DNA of 64,000 nt from Onchidella celtica. Taxonomy: Eukaryota > Mollusca > Gastropoda > Systellommatophora > Onchidiidae. How positions within the stretch are numbered: position 1 is the stretch's first letter; each line of letters starts with the position of its first letter. The DNA lies in the NCBI GenBank assembly GCA_963931925.1, contig OZ007567.1, positions 90,376,998-90,440,997 of the forward strand, written 5' to 3'. The notes under the pieces were generated by a model that did not search any database, was not told the DNA's origin, and saw nothing but the letters and a program-made list of their open reading frames with translations. A program made the position numbers and the translations under genes. Below, piece after piece: positions 23,101-36,600 of this stretch.

Positions 23101-26100
23101 GCCTTATTATTACAATATGACAATTCTGACTGCATAATAATAGTTCGTCCATCAGGTATGATGATGACCTTAACAACACCAGAGGAATAAAGAACAGAAA
23201 TTGTTGAGAATTTCAACACATGGACAATAAAGAGAACTAAAGGACACAGAGGGCAGAATGGAAAGACTGTTCTTTCATGACTTATGGCTTCTCATGTGAC
23301 TGATAAGTCCTATTTTTGCCCTGCAGACCCTTCCGCATAAATGACAAGAGTGCTCCGTTGGTTCAGTACCACTGGGCCTTTTCTTGCGCCGTTCTCTTTT
23401 TTTGATAGCCTGCTGGACTCTGTCAGCTTCCCATGCTTTGCTGCCTCTGGTAAGGTCCGCCCTCCAATTTGCTCGATCAAGCGAGAGCTTTTCCCACTCA
23501 CTCACATCAATGGCAAAGGCCTTCAGTGATTGCTTGAGAGTGTCTTTGTAACGTCTCTTTGGGGCCCCAACATTCCTCGTTCCATTGGAGAGCTCAGAGA
23601 AGAAGATTTGCTTAGGGAGTCTGGAGTCGGGCATTCTGACAACATGTCCTGCCCAACGTAGCTGAATTTTTTTCAGGTGGCAGAAGATGCTCAATTCCTT
23701 GGCACGATTGAGGACCTCAGTGTCTGGAATTTTATCCTGCCATTTGATCCTTAGGATCTTTCTAAGGCAGGCCAGATGAAAGTGATTTAGCTTTCTGGCA
23801 TGCGATTGGTACACTGTCCAGGTTTCAGCCCCATAGAGTAGGGTGGGAAGGACCACAGCATTGTACACTTTCAGCTTAGTGTCTGTGCGAATGCCGGCGA
23901 CATCCCATACTCTCTTTCGAAGCCTGCCAAATGCAGAGCTGGCTTTGCTGATTCTTGAGAGAATTTCAGTATCAACACGAGCCGCGGAAGACAGTGTACT
24001 GCCAAGATAGGTGAAGTTCTCCGACACCTTCAGAAGACTGTCATGGACTTTGATATTTGGGGTCACAGGATACTTGTCGTCTGGAGTAGGCTGATGGAGC
24101 ACTTCCGTCTTCTTTGTGCTTATTGTGAGGCCAAAGTTGTCACTGCATAATACATACATTGTAATCGTAATCATATGGCATCCAGGGTATAATTCCAATT
24201 AACTAACTAGCACTTTTCTAATTATAACTCGCAACCACACATATAAATTCAAGCAAATATGTTATACATGTGAACTTGTAGCCGTTATGGCCTTCTAACT
24301 TATAGGCTTATGTACTTATGTCGAACTACTCAACATGGATATTTAACAATTCCTCACGTTCCTTGCTACTCTATTAATCACAACACTATAGCTACTGCCT
24401 TCATCCACTACACTCGGGTAAAGGTTCCTTAGATGTCTACACGATCAATCCTGTTGAACGAGATCTCCGGACTCGGGGAGTTAGTCCTTATAGCTGACAG
24501 TGGATTTCTTCTCTGTCAGGGTAGCTCTGTCTTCACTGGCTAATCGCTGGACCTTACCATTCTGCGCTCGCCGTACAGCGAGCGCGAATCCAAATGACGC
24601 GGTTCGTACCCTTGGCCCGGTACGACAAGGCGTTGAACAGCTAGTTCTTTGCGTTAGCTCTTTTGTCTTCGGCTGTTGTCTATGTTTCGTCTCCTACTTC
24701 AGACTCAGGAGAATGAGCCGAGAGCGCCTCACTGTGCAATGCCTACAGCCGTCTCTAAATAAAATATGGCGGATCAACCCTTTTATAGCAGAAATAACTC
24801 CGTGGAGCTTCCCTCCCTCAACGCGTGCTCCATGAGTTCACATCTCCGTGCATTCTTAGAACAACCTACCGCCTCAGGGCGGGACTCCACTAACCCCCAA
24901 AATACCACTTTTTAACCTAAGGGTCCGATCACATCAAATACTACTCACTGGATCTCGGCCCGTGAACTCCTACACACCGTGAGCTCTATTGCACAATTAC
25001 AGAATTCTGCTCGTGACACCCAGTTCTACTCTAACCGAGTTATAAATCTCTCGATTCCCACTTTCAGTTTCTTTCTGCAAGTGGAACATTCGAATAGCGA
25101 AGTTAGAATGCATTTATACAATAAAATATATTTTTCCATCTGAGTTTCTTGATAATCATGTCAGATCTCCTCTATCAAAACTGATGCACAAGTTAAATGC
25201 AAGATTGAAAATAAATGTTTCACGTTTTAACAATATGCGAAAGATCTGATTGATCTTCAAATATGTCACTTTCTATTTCTTTCACATTCACAGTTTTCTG
25301 GAGCTCTTTGATAACAATCAACAAATCGCAAAATACCAGAAGGCACAACATTACAAGGGCGTGGCAGGAGCGGTAAATAAACTTTCTGATCCGATAGGTT
25401 TCTTGTTCCCACTCGTTCTATCCTCCCCCCCCCCCACCCACACACACACTCTGCTTCTAAGCATTTGCATGACCAAATTTGACTGTAATGCCATTCTTCA
25501 AACGCTGAATCTCTCTCTCTCTCTCTCTCTGTGTTTTTAAACACAATGGCAAAGAGGCGACATGGCATGGCATTTGCTGCTAAATTAGGTACATGACCAA
25601 ATCACCAATCAAATCCCAGTTGTGCACAATTTTAGCGGATGGTAGATGATTCCTTATTCACAATATTTATTTGTAAGTATAACTTGTATTCCCCAGTCCG
25701 ATGAAAAAGATCTCTCCATTTTTGCACTTGGGTCAGTGAATGTGGTCAGTGATTTGCTAATCTACGAGTGTATGAGTTTATCCGGTAAAATTCTATTTGC
25801 ATGTCATCGTAAAAATACATGCCATAATTACATCATGTATGTATAACAATTCAGAATAAATCTGATGAAACAGTACATGATACAATGGACACACAGCCCA
25901 ACTACTGAATATGTTAAGTCTATTAGTAGATAATGGTGCGCGGAATTGAAGCGCCTCATTTCCCCCACGCTTTTTGTAGCATAATCTTGGGGAACTAGAT
26001 ATCTTTGCTACTTTAACTTGGATTGATGAATTATGAGTGCTCTGCAAGGGATGAGCCGAAAATACTTCCTTATCTTGTCAGCACTTCGGCCAAGCCAAGC

Positions 26101-27599
26101 AGAAAAATTAGCATGAATAAGATAGCATACACATGTATACGAAATAAAATTAAAAATGTCATTTTGCAGTTCATGTTTAAGAATTCAAACAATACAAAGA
26201 TACGCATTGTTGTAAATATTCAAATAAATATTCACTGTCACTTTTATCATGTTACAGATCCATCGACGTACGCAGACCATAAATTTGCATGAATCTGATA
26301 TGGACGTCCAAGTTTTCTTGAAAAGTCTAACTATTTGTGATGTAAATTTGTACGTGTTGTATCCTGTGGGAAAATATCTGAAAGAAAGAAAGAAAAAAGA
26401 ATGAAAGAAAGGAAGAAAGAAAGAAAGAAAAAAAATAATGGGAGAGATCGCAGAGTTGCCATGCGAACTAAAGGCCAGTATGAGGACTCTAGGGCTCTTT
26501 AGTTTTATTTAGCTATTGCGCAGACGGAGAAGGCGGACGACTGATTTAAATATAACATGACACGTCGAGGAAACTTTTTTCATCGTTTAAACGTATTAAT
26601 TCAACAACATCAGATCATCGGCGCATCCACTTATCAGTTTATTGTTGAAATACCTTGTTTGGAAGCATGATCCAGTATGGCATTGCCCGTCAAAATATCG
26701 TCGAGCATTGTTGTATGTCCTATACTGTTTTATGTGCATTTTTGCCTGTTCGAGAAAATAAGGATTGGAGTTTGGTCGGCATAAGTGCTGAAACGCATAA
26801 CACATTACGTCACAAACACATATAATCTCTAAACTTTTAATTAATTTTAACCGATTGGAATGCATTTACACATAATGAAATTAGAAGTGAGAGAACCATT
26901 TTCATCACAAAACCTCAAATCGGCAAAATAACGCATACAACAATATATAGCAAATACCCCTCGATATTATCAGCCCCCCCCCCCCTTTCCCTTCTCTCTT
27001 TTTAAACTCACATTTGGCCCACTTTCCCCAACAGTTAGTGCAGTTGTCAATATTTACCTGTGTCAGGTTCCGTCTGAGTGTCCTTGGGCAAAAGATAATG
27101 CCATTGAGGGTACGGATAAGATCGACTATCCCAAGGCTCTGCGAGGTTTTAGAAACTTTGCCGCCATTGATGCAGGTCCAAAGGGCGACCATAAGATGTA
27201 CATCAGCGGGTAAGAGCACAGTAAAAATAAACTTTTCTAAATAAAAAGTATTAAAAATATAAAAGATCGCCGGCACCCATAATTAAAAAAACAAACAAAA
27301 ACGAGGTGTATGCATGCAGGGCCTCACCTGACATACAAGCAGGTTGTCTATAGACAACCATTAAGGTTCTGTTAGGAATGGGAGTTAACGCTTAATTATA
27401 TACATGTACCGTTCACTAGTGTATATCTATGACATGTACAGCCTTCAATCAGGAATCGCATTTGCCAGACGTGGTCAAAGGTTTATGAAAATGAACAGCT
27501 TTACACTTTATACTGACCGAGTCCTGTTAGGCAACTTCTTCTTCTTCTTTCGCTGTAACTCCCGCTGAAAAGTAATTTTTGATGATTGTTGCAGTATTT

Positions 27600-27668
<69 letters not shown>

Positions 27669-30600
27669 GCCTCTCTCTTTCTCTCGCTCTCTCTCTCCCC
27701 CTCTCTCTCTCGCTTTCTCTGTCTCTCCCTCAGTGTCCGTCCGTCTGTCTCCCTGTGTCTCTCTCTCTCTCGCGCGCTCTTTCTTTCTCCTGAATCATCG
27801 CCTTTTGACCAGTCAGTGACAGATTAAGTGATGTATACCACTGGCTGGTGTGCAGGTCACAAGTAAAATGAACCCGTTGTCGATAGCGTACGGTATACTC
27901 GTGAGCTGGTGCTCCACTTAAAGCAAGGATTGACAATTTCATTCAAAGTTTCACCTCACGTGAGTCCCCTTGTAACTGGATGGGTGTCACGAGTGGAGTG
28001 AGTGCAATTAAGGGGATTGCTACAGAGCGGGTGTAGAATAAGAAGAGCTCACGACAGACGGATAGGAATGTTGGATGAACTACGAGTGGCTAATGTGGTT
28101 ACTGCGTGGGGTCAATAGTAACTCCCTTAAGGATACACAGGATTAACAAACACAGGGTTCTGCTGGCAATCTTATTTATTCAAAAAGCCTAACAACGGTA
28201 TCACTACCAAACAAAAAAAGGAAAAGAAAAAGAAGCCCAACAAAAGAAGCCCAACCAGCCATAAGCTGGAACAAGAGAAAAAGACAAAAATATGATTAGG
28301 ATATAATGACAACATTAATCAGGCAATCAATGGTGGACATACATAGTAATAGTATTAAGTATTAAATCAAACAACAACAACATAATATAGAATTTAAGCA
28401 ATAACCAACTGGATATGTATGCATGGAATAAAATAGCGCTGAGGTTAATGGATAACAACTACAAGTGGCTATATCATATACACAAGGAGTTTCCTAGTAC
28501 ACTGGCAACATAAACTAATTAATGTACTAATCAAAGTATGAAGGACATAACAAATGAAGGGGCAAGAACACAATAGTTTCGCTCCACTGAGCCGGTGTAC
28601 AACACATCCAGAGTGGCCATTCCATAAAATAATAACGCAGTGGCCAACATGGCCCACTGACCGTCCATAACACAGACGCTGCATCCCAATGCAGGCCATC
28701 CTCATAGGCCCACTCCCATTATTAGTACTAACCCGCCCCAGGGCTATTGTATTGGTTACTTCCCTTCCCAATCGATACTGAAGGGTCATGCCCTTTGACC
28801 TTAGCCGCGGAGCTATGCCGCCAGGCTAACATGTGTATGACACACCACTAGATACATAAAGTAATGTGTACATTCCTTAAAATGAAACTGTCCTTCACAC
28901 ACTTACGAAACTCATAGAAGCATAATACATCTGGATAACTATAATACATGCACATGATATATATATATATGTCGGCGAGACTCATTGCAACATGTGTAGA
29001 CTCACTGAAACATTGTTCATCCACCGCCGCACATAGAACAATCCTGGGGCTCACCCATGTGAGGCCCAACTAATATTATACATCTCCAATACATGTAATT
29101 AATTACTCATCTTAAACACTAAACACGCAATCACAATCACACTGCTCTCTATAGCATAGTGGTACTGGCAAGGTACACAAATACCCGTAATACAATCAAG
29201 CGTATAGTGCCGCTCGCTGTAACATAAGCCATCCACATCAACATGTCAGGAAATCCTCACTGCCTACCACAACAAGGCAATGCTACACATACACTATATA
29301 TATGCACACAAGCAAATCGTGGTAGCTTGGTTAGCGAGCCATCATTATCATCTAGCACCGCAAACGTTAACTTTGACAATAAAGTCACAATATCAAGACA
29401 CTGCGCTGCATCGCGCATCCTACACGTCTAATGACAATGGCAATTACCGTTGAGCCGGACTCATAATAGTCTCTGTAGATCAGCATTCTCTACGCGGCAT
29501 CCAAGAAAAGGGGGGGGGGTGCGCAAATTAAAGTCACTTCTAATATAATAGTCTCCAACTTACCCAAAGTCTCTCCGGGTCCTGCGCTACCGCTACATGC
29601 CTTATGGGGCGGGGTGGCGATGGCAAGCATCGGCAGGCCTCTGAGCTGCTACGGGCCCGGGTTGCTGGGCTGGGTTCACTGTGCTGTCGGCTCTTGTCTC
29701 CGCGTCTATGATGGAGTGTACTGACCACTCGAACCGGCATCCTATCTATGAGCCAGCGCGGACGTCCGAGAGAGCTATTACGTAGCCCGTGTTGCACAAG
29801 TGAAAGGCTCGGACATGGAGTCCAGCCGAACAACATAACCGGTTAGGGTCCTAACACAATCGAATTTACAGTACGGTTAAAAGGGTGCACACAAAAGTCA
29901 ATTAGGTATCCCAGTAAACTGCAGAAATTACTCTAACGACCCCTCCAGCAATAATTGAATAAATTTGACCCAGGTTGGATTTATCGGGGATAACATGCGT
30001 CTAACTCGTGGTTTACTTTAAATCCGAGATCCTCTTATTAATCATTTCAATAGGACACGTGCATCAAAGCACAACGAAATTGGTACCATTATAAAGTGGA
30101 AACTTGCTGCTAAAATTCTAACTGACTACTTATACCAGAAACTCGGTAGTAGTTTTAATATAAATTTTCAAAGTGTCAGGACTAACAACATTCGACAATT
30201 TTGTGCGGGATACTTTCGTCCATTAATACGACGTATCTCCATTGATAACAAACGTTATCATGAGTACCTATTTTGTACCGATAGGGTATTGTCTACTCTC
30301 AAAAATGAATTCGGGTTCCCGTCTTTCTGTCGGTGGATAACAACGAGTGAGCGCGTTGTAAGAAACTTAAAGCCATGATATAAGAGTTGGAAGCCCCGTG
30401 GTCAACATTTCCAACTGACCAATCAAAATGCGCGCTTTTCACCGTGATGTGAATAACGGGTCCCGCGCTAGTATTACAAGGGAAATAATCCAATTAATGG
30501 TACTCGGCCAAGTGTCCATAAACTACTATGAGTGGCCGTCCCTCACTCACGCACTAGAGCTACCATGAAAGCACATTAAAAACAAAAAGTCGTTCATCCT

Positions 30601-33600
30601 CTCACATTCTCCCCTGCTAAGTCACGTAGTCCCTTACGTGACACATACATCAATTCAAAGGTTTACAAAAGACCACTGAAGGTATAATCAAACTCTAAGG
30701 GGCTATGATACCATCACTTAGAGTAGAACAATTGCAAATTACACACAGTGAACCGAAGTACAACAATGGTCCATCCTCTTTATAACTACTAACAGGTGGC
30801 GTGAACCGGCTAAGTTACTACTGGCATCCTGAAGATGTACACAACAGTCTCAGCTCTGGCTGTAGTAAGTTACATCATATGGACAAAACAACAGGTCCCA
30901 GACCTGCAACGGTGGTCCCAGACCACTATCAGGGTTAACGTAGGATCGAACAGTACAAAAAAATACAATATGCTATAAGGGCACTAGGGCAATGAAAAAG
31001 GTAAGGTCAACATAGGCATTAAAAGTCATTGTAACTAAGCTGTGGAGAAAGCCAACATGGGCATACTCTCTAACTTAAAATCTTGAGGCGGAGCTCCCTT
31101 GGATTCGGTGGTCTATCATCTGGCCTGATGGAAACTCGGGGGGGTCTTGATGGGTGCGCTCCCCTGCTCTTTCTGCACTCACAGTCAATGTCTAATGTTA
31201 ATCACTAATAAGAGTCAGAGGTCCAATCTCTGGGGTTGTCTGTGTGGGCGGCTGGACATGGGGGCAGCTGGACCGCTGCACAGGAGGTAGGGGCTGTAAA
31301 GTTCTCAACCCATGTTGAGGGTCTGGTTGGGCTGCAGGTGGCTGGCAAGGGTGGTGGGCTGGGAGTACCAGACATCGGTCGACGCAGGCAGTGGAGGCGG
31401 GTGCTGTGGATGTGTGTTGACCACTGGGGGGTGAAATAACCGCAAGAGGTCTCCGTTGACCGCAGAGGCATCTCCATCTGGGTTTCTGATGGTAAAGTAA
31501 CCACCATGAGGCGGGGGAACAGATAGGACGGTGTGCACAGGACCGGGGTACGGGTCCTGGATCTTGTGTCGACCAGGATAGTGGTGCTTGACAAGGACAT
31601 GGTCGCCCGGCTGAAGATGGGCGGCGTTGTGGGGGGTCGTCCTTCGTGCGTCCTGCAGAAGGTGCGTGGACTCCACCTTCCTCGCTACCTTCGCCCTCAG
31701 TTCGTTGAGCCGTTGTATATGCCGCTGGACGTAGTCGCCTACCGAAGTGGAGGCTGGTGTCTCGTCACCCAGACAGACATCCAATGGCAGACGTGGTTTC
31801 CTGCCAAACAAGAGCTCGTAAGGGGACACTCCAGTGGAAGAATGGGGGGTGGCATTGTAACAGAAAGTTAATTCCGGCAGGTATTCTCGCCATCTTAACT
31901 TCTGTTCTGGGAGTAAGGTGGACAGCAGACTGAACATAGTGCGGTTGAACCGTTCGCACTGGCCGTTGCCTTGTGGATGATAAGCGGTGGTGCGGGACTT
32001 GGTGATGCCATAGTGGCTGCAGAGCTGGCGTACCACTTCAGCCTCGAACTGCCGTCCCTGGTCGGAATGTAGCCTCTCTGGAACCCCATAGTGGACAATC
32101 CACGAGTGAATGAGGTGGCGAACAACTGTCGCTGCTGTCTGGTCCTTGGTTGGCACTGCTACTGTCCACTTGGTGAAAACATCTGTCATGACCAGTATGT
32201 TTTCGTAGCCATCAGTAGTGGGCTCAATTTTTGCGAAGTCCATGGCCACAATTTGCAAGGGGTGAGTGGCCACAAGATGACCAGTGGGTTTGGCAACACG
32301 GACAGGGGGATGCTTAGATCGCTGGCACCGCTCGCACTGTTGGCAATACTGTTGAACCATACTGGTTTGGTCTGGCCAATAGGTCCGTTGTCGTATATGG
32401 GCGAGTGTTCGCTCGGGGCCTTGATGTCCGGTGCCGTCGTGTGCAAACCTAATAGCAGTTTCACGATATTTGGATGGTAAAACTACCTGTTTTACTTCTC
32501 CGTGGACTGGGTCGAGAATCTTCCGCACTAGTATGCTGTCGTGGATGGAAAGCTTGTGCCACTGTTTCAGTATGGCGAGGGTGTCACTAGTTAGGTCTTT
32601 GCGCTCTATGGCTGTGGGTTTTTGTTGCGCCCTTACTGCTCGGTAGACAACTTGGATGGCTGGATCATCTTCTTGGGCAGCTGCTAGGTCTTCGTTATTG
32701 AGGGAGGGAATAAGGGCTTTGGCAGGAGACAGGTGCAGATGGTTCACAAACACCTCCTCTCCAACCGTGGTGGCAACTTCCAATGGGAGGTGTGTGGTAG
32801 ACTGCAGGCAGGCGGAAGCAATAGTTACCAATTCATCAGCGTCCTCGTCGGGTGGTGCCGGAAGGGGGTGTCGGGACAGAGCATCAGCATTCGCATTTTC
32901 CTTCCCCGAGCGGTACTTGATATCAAAGTTGAACATTGCGAGCTCAGCTATCCAGCGTTGTTCCACTGCACTGCGTTTGGAAGACAGAATGTGACTTAGG
33001 GGGTTGTTATCGGTGTATACGGTGAAGCAGTTGCCCAGCAAATATCCCCGGTATTTCTCGGTTATGGCCCACTTCATTGCTAGTAGTTCCAGCTTGTATG
33101 AACTGTATCCACGCATCTTCCTCTCGTTGGGCCTCAATCCTCTGCTTGCGTAAGAGATTACACGTCGTCGTCCGTCCTTCTCCTGGCTGAGGACAGCACC
33201 TAGACCTTCATGGCTAGCATCTACTTCCAAGACGAAAGGCTTGTCGAAATCAGGGTAGGCCAACATTACTGCGTCGCTGTAGAGGGCATCTCGCAGTTCC
33301 AGGAAGGCTTGTCGGCATTCAGTCGTCCATAGCTCACCCAGTTTTTGGTGCTTCTTGTAGCTGCCTTGGTTCTGCTGGTTTGCCTTGCTGATGACTTCAT
33401 GGAGGGGGCGGGCTATTCTGGCGAAATGCTTTATGAAACGACGGTAATAGCCTACCATCCCCAGAAAAGTCCTTAGGTCTCTCATGGTCTTCGGCATAGG
33501 ATATTCCGTTATGGCGCGGACCTTGTCTTCATCAGTAGAGATCCCCTCATTCGAGATAGTGTGTCCTAGGAAGGGTACTGAAGAGCGGGCAAATGAGCAC

Positions 33601-36600
33601 TTGTTGGGATTTAACCTGACGCCAATGGCGCGAAGTCGAGTGAAGACAGACTCCAGTCTCTCCAGATGTTCGGTAAGGGTTGGCGAAAAGACTAACAGGT
33701 CGTCCAGGTAGACCAGCAGTATCTTGAATATGAAGTCACTCATTGTGGACTGCATCAATCGCTGGAAGGTGGCCGGGGCGTTGCACAGACCAAAGGGCAT
33801 CCTATTGTATTCGTACAGGCCAAAGGGGCAGATGAAAGCAGTCTTCTCTCGAGATTCTTCCGACATAGCAACTTGATGGTAACCACTGGCGAGGTCTAGG
33901 GTTGAGAAGAATTTTGAGCCACCTAGTATGTCTAAACACTCGTCAATCCTGGGAAGTGGGAATGCGTCCTTCATGGTTATGTTGTTCAGCTGGCGGTAGT
34001 CGACACAGAGTCTCAGCTCGCCTGACTTCTTGCGGCAAACAACAATGGGTGAGGCATAGGGGCTACTACTTGGTTGGATCACGCCACGACGCAAGAGGTC
34101 CTCAATATGTTCTTGCACTTCCTTCAACTGAGATGGCGGGATCCTTCGGTATGGTTGGGAGACTGGCGTGTCATCCGTCACTACTATATTATGTTGCACT
34201 CTATCCGTATATCCCAGTTCAGCGTCCGTCCAGGCAAAGACATCTTGGTGTGTGACCAGTAAGTCCCTTGGCGTGATTTGCTCGTGGTTGTTCAGGGTTG
34301 GGATTGAAACCATCTCGGTAAGCTTTTGTAGAGCCTCAGGTGTGGGGCCTTGTCTTGGTGGGTGATTAACGGGGGACCTCGGCGACTCGCAGTTGACGTG
34401 GTTGACATGTACAGCAGGACTGGCAGGGTATATCTTTCCCAGAGGGGCACGGGCTGGCAAAACAACATCTTCATCCGTCTCATTCATGACTAGAACCTTC
34501 AGCTTCCCATCTATTGGAGTCACATAGGTTGTCAGAACAGCCAAGCCTCGGCGTGGACCATCTACTATCGCTTCTAAAATTACCGTCTCTTGGTTTCGGG
34601 TATTGCCTCCTGTTGCTACTACTGTCTTGACGGTGCGAGCTGGTATCACCGTGGCTTGCTTGGGGGCTCTAGCGTAGGGGTGCTGCTGTTGTGAAAAGTT
34701 TGGTGGGGGCAAGGTTACATCCAGATGGTTTAGGACATTCATCCCTATCAGGCACGAATTCAGGGCAGGACCGTCCCCGCTCAGGACGAAGACTATTCGA
34801 TCTTGGGCTGTCTGTCCATCCACTGTCACATCAGCAACCATGTACCCCTCATATGGAATGCTGAGTCCATTCGCCGCGGTCAGTTTGTAGTGTTGAGTGG
34901 GCCTCTGCAATTTTCCCTTGAAGTGCCGCTGGTAGATCGCCGAGGTGACAGTCGTGACTTGTGATCCGGTATCGATGGTCCCAGTGACTGGTATTCCATT
35001 CAACTGTACCGTCCTGACAGGGAGCTCCCCAACCGCTCGTCGTGTGAATGAGTCCTCACTTGACCCATCTGTAGCCGGACTCTGGTCTACAGGGGTCGCC
35101 CTTCCCCCTGTGGCTTGCGTGGATAGCGGCGGCAGTCCTTTGCGAAGTGTCCCTGTCGTGCACACTGGAAACAGGCTCCTGGTCCCCTCTCAGTTCGTTG
35201 CCCCCTCGTCCTCCTTCTCCGGTGGCTGAGTGGCTCCTCCTCAGCCAACCGAGACAGGAGAGCTTCCATTTTCTCCAGCCTGCCGTTGAGATCAGCGATG
35301 GCCCGGTCGCTGGTGTTAGCAGTGGCGGCGGCGGAGTGTTGGGGTGGCCTGTTGTCAGCCCTGGTCGCAATGGCTTGGACGTGGCTGTCGGGGTGTCCCC
35401 TGTCGTCATACCAGCGGATGGCAGTGTTCCGGATGTCCAGGAAGGTGGCATCTGGATGCTGGAACCTGTATTCACGGAGCTGGGCCGTGAGCGATTCGCT
35501 TGAGAGGGCCCCCATGAAGATGTCCCTCAGGATGCTCTCTTCATATATGGGCTCCCTCAGGGCAGACTGGCGCTTGGTAAGGGCGTCGAACATATCCCTC
35601 AGCCGATGGGAGAAACCCCTCACCGTCTCCCCTGGTCGTTGGCGGCACTGGCTCAGGGCTATGAACAGGTCGCTGGGTGACCGGTGTTCTCCGAAAGCCT
35701 CCAGTATACACTGGAGAGCTCTCTCAGGATCTCGCTGCACCTCCCGGGGGTGGCACTTGAGTTCCGCCCTCACCTCGGGGCCGACGCTGTTTAGAAGGAT
35801 GGTGAGGCGGCGGTCCTCGGAGAGTTCTGGCCTGCTGGACCAACAGGCCCGGAGCTGTCCCTCAAACCTCTCTGCACCTCCTCTCCCCATGTCGCCGTAG
35901 AATGTGTCGATCCTCGGCTGCTCTGCTGCCATTATAATGTAGGGCTGTGTTGGCATTGGCGGTGGTGCGGGGGGTTGTTCCTCATCTGAACTTCGGCTTC
36001 CTGTTGTTCGTGGCATGGCTGGGCTTTCTAGACTTACAAACTAACCCTTCTGTGTATCCCACTTCTTGACACCAGAAAATGTTGGATGAACTACGAGTGG
36101 CTAATGTGGTTACTGCGTGGGGTCAATAGTAACTCCCTTAAGGATACACAGGATTAACAAACACAGGGTTCTGCTGGCAATCTTATTTATTCAAAAAGCC
36201 TAACAACGGTATCACTACCAAACAAAAAAAGGAAAAGAAAAAGAAGCCCAACAAAAGAAGCCCAACCAGCCATAAGCTGGAACAAGAGAAAAAGACAAAA
36301 ATATGATTAGGATATAATGACAACATTAATCAGGCAATCAATGGTGGACATACATAGTAATAGTATTAAGTATTAAATCAAACAACAACAACATAATATA
36401 GAATTTAAGCAATAACCAACTGGATATGTATGCATGGAATAAAATAGCGCTGAGGTTAATGGATAACAACTACAAGTGGCTATATCATATACACAAGGAG
36501 TTTCCTAGTACACTGGCAACATAAACTAATTAATGTACTAATCAAAGTATGAAGGACATAACAAATGAAGGGGCAAGAACACAATAGTTTCGCTCCACTG

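Larger units (their letters stand above)
22972..25018. mobile_element. Solo LTR (about 1,034 bp) interrupted by a LINE fragment
   Basis: Begins TGTCAAGAGC and ends CTCGTGACA, with inverted TGTCA/TGACA termini. A perfect 5-bp duplication CCCAG flanks it (22967-22971 and 25019-25023). Subtracting the nested LINE (23140-24141) and one TSD leaves about 1,034 bp without internal coding sequence, as expected for a solo LTR of a gypsy or BEL-type element. Orientation is not clear. Confidence 0.75.

Noticed and set aside
27579-27827. Ser/Leu-rich ORFs
   Set aside because: Translation of a (CT)n microsatellite.
28469-29836. Small ORFs of 60-106 residues, also seen at 36480-37848
   Set aside because: Identical in both gypsy LTRs, no motif, and the LTRs are non-coding in this family.
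35286-35900. 204-codon + strand ORF
   Set aside because: Antisense shadow of gag.
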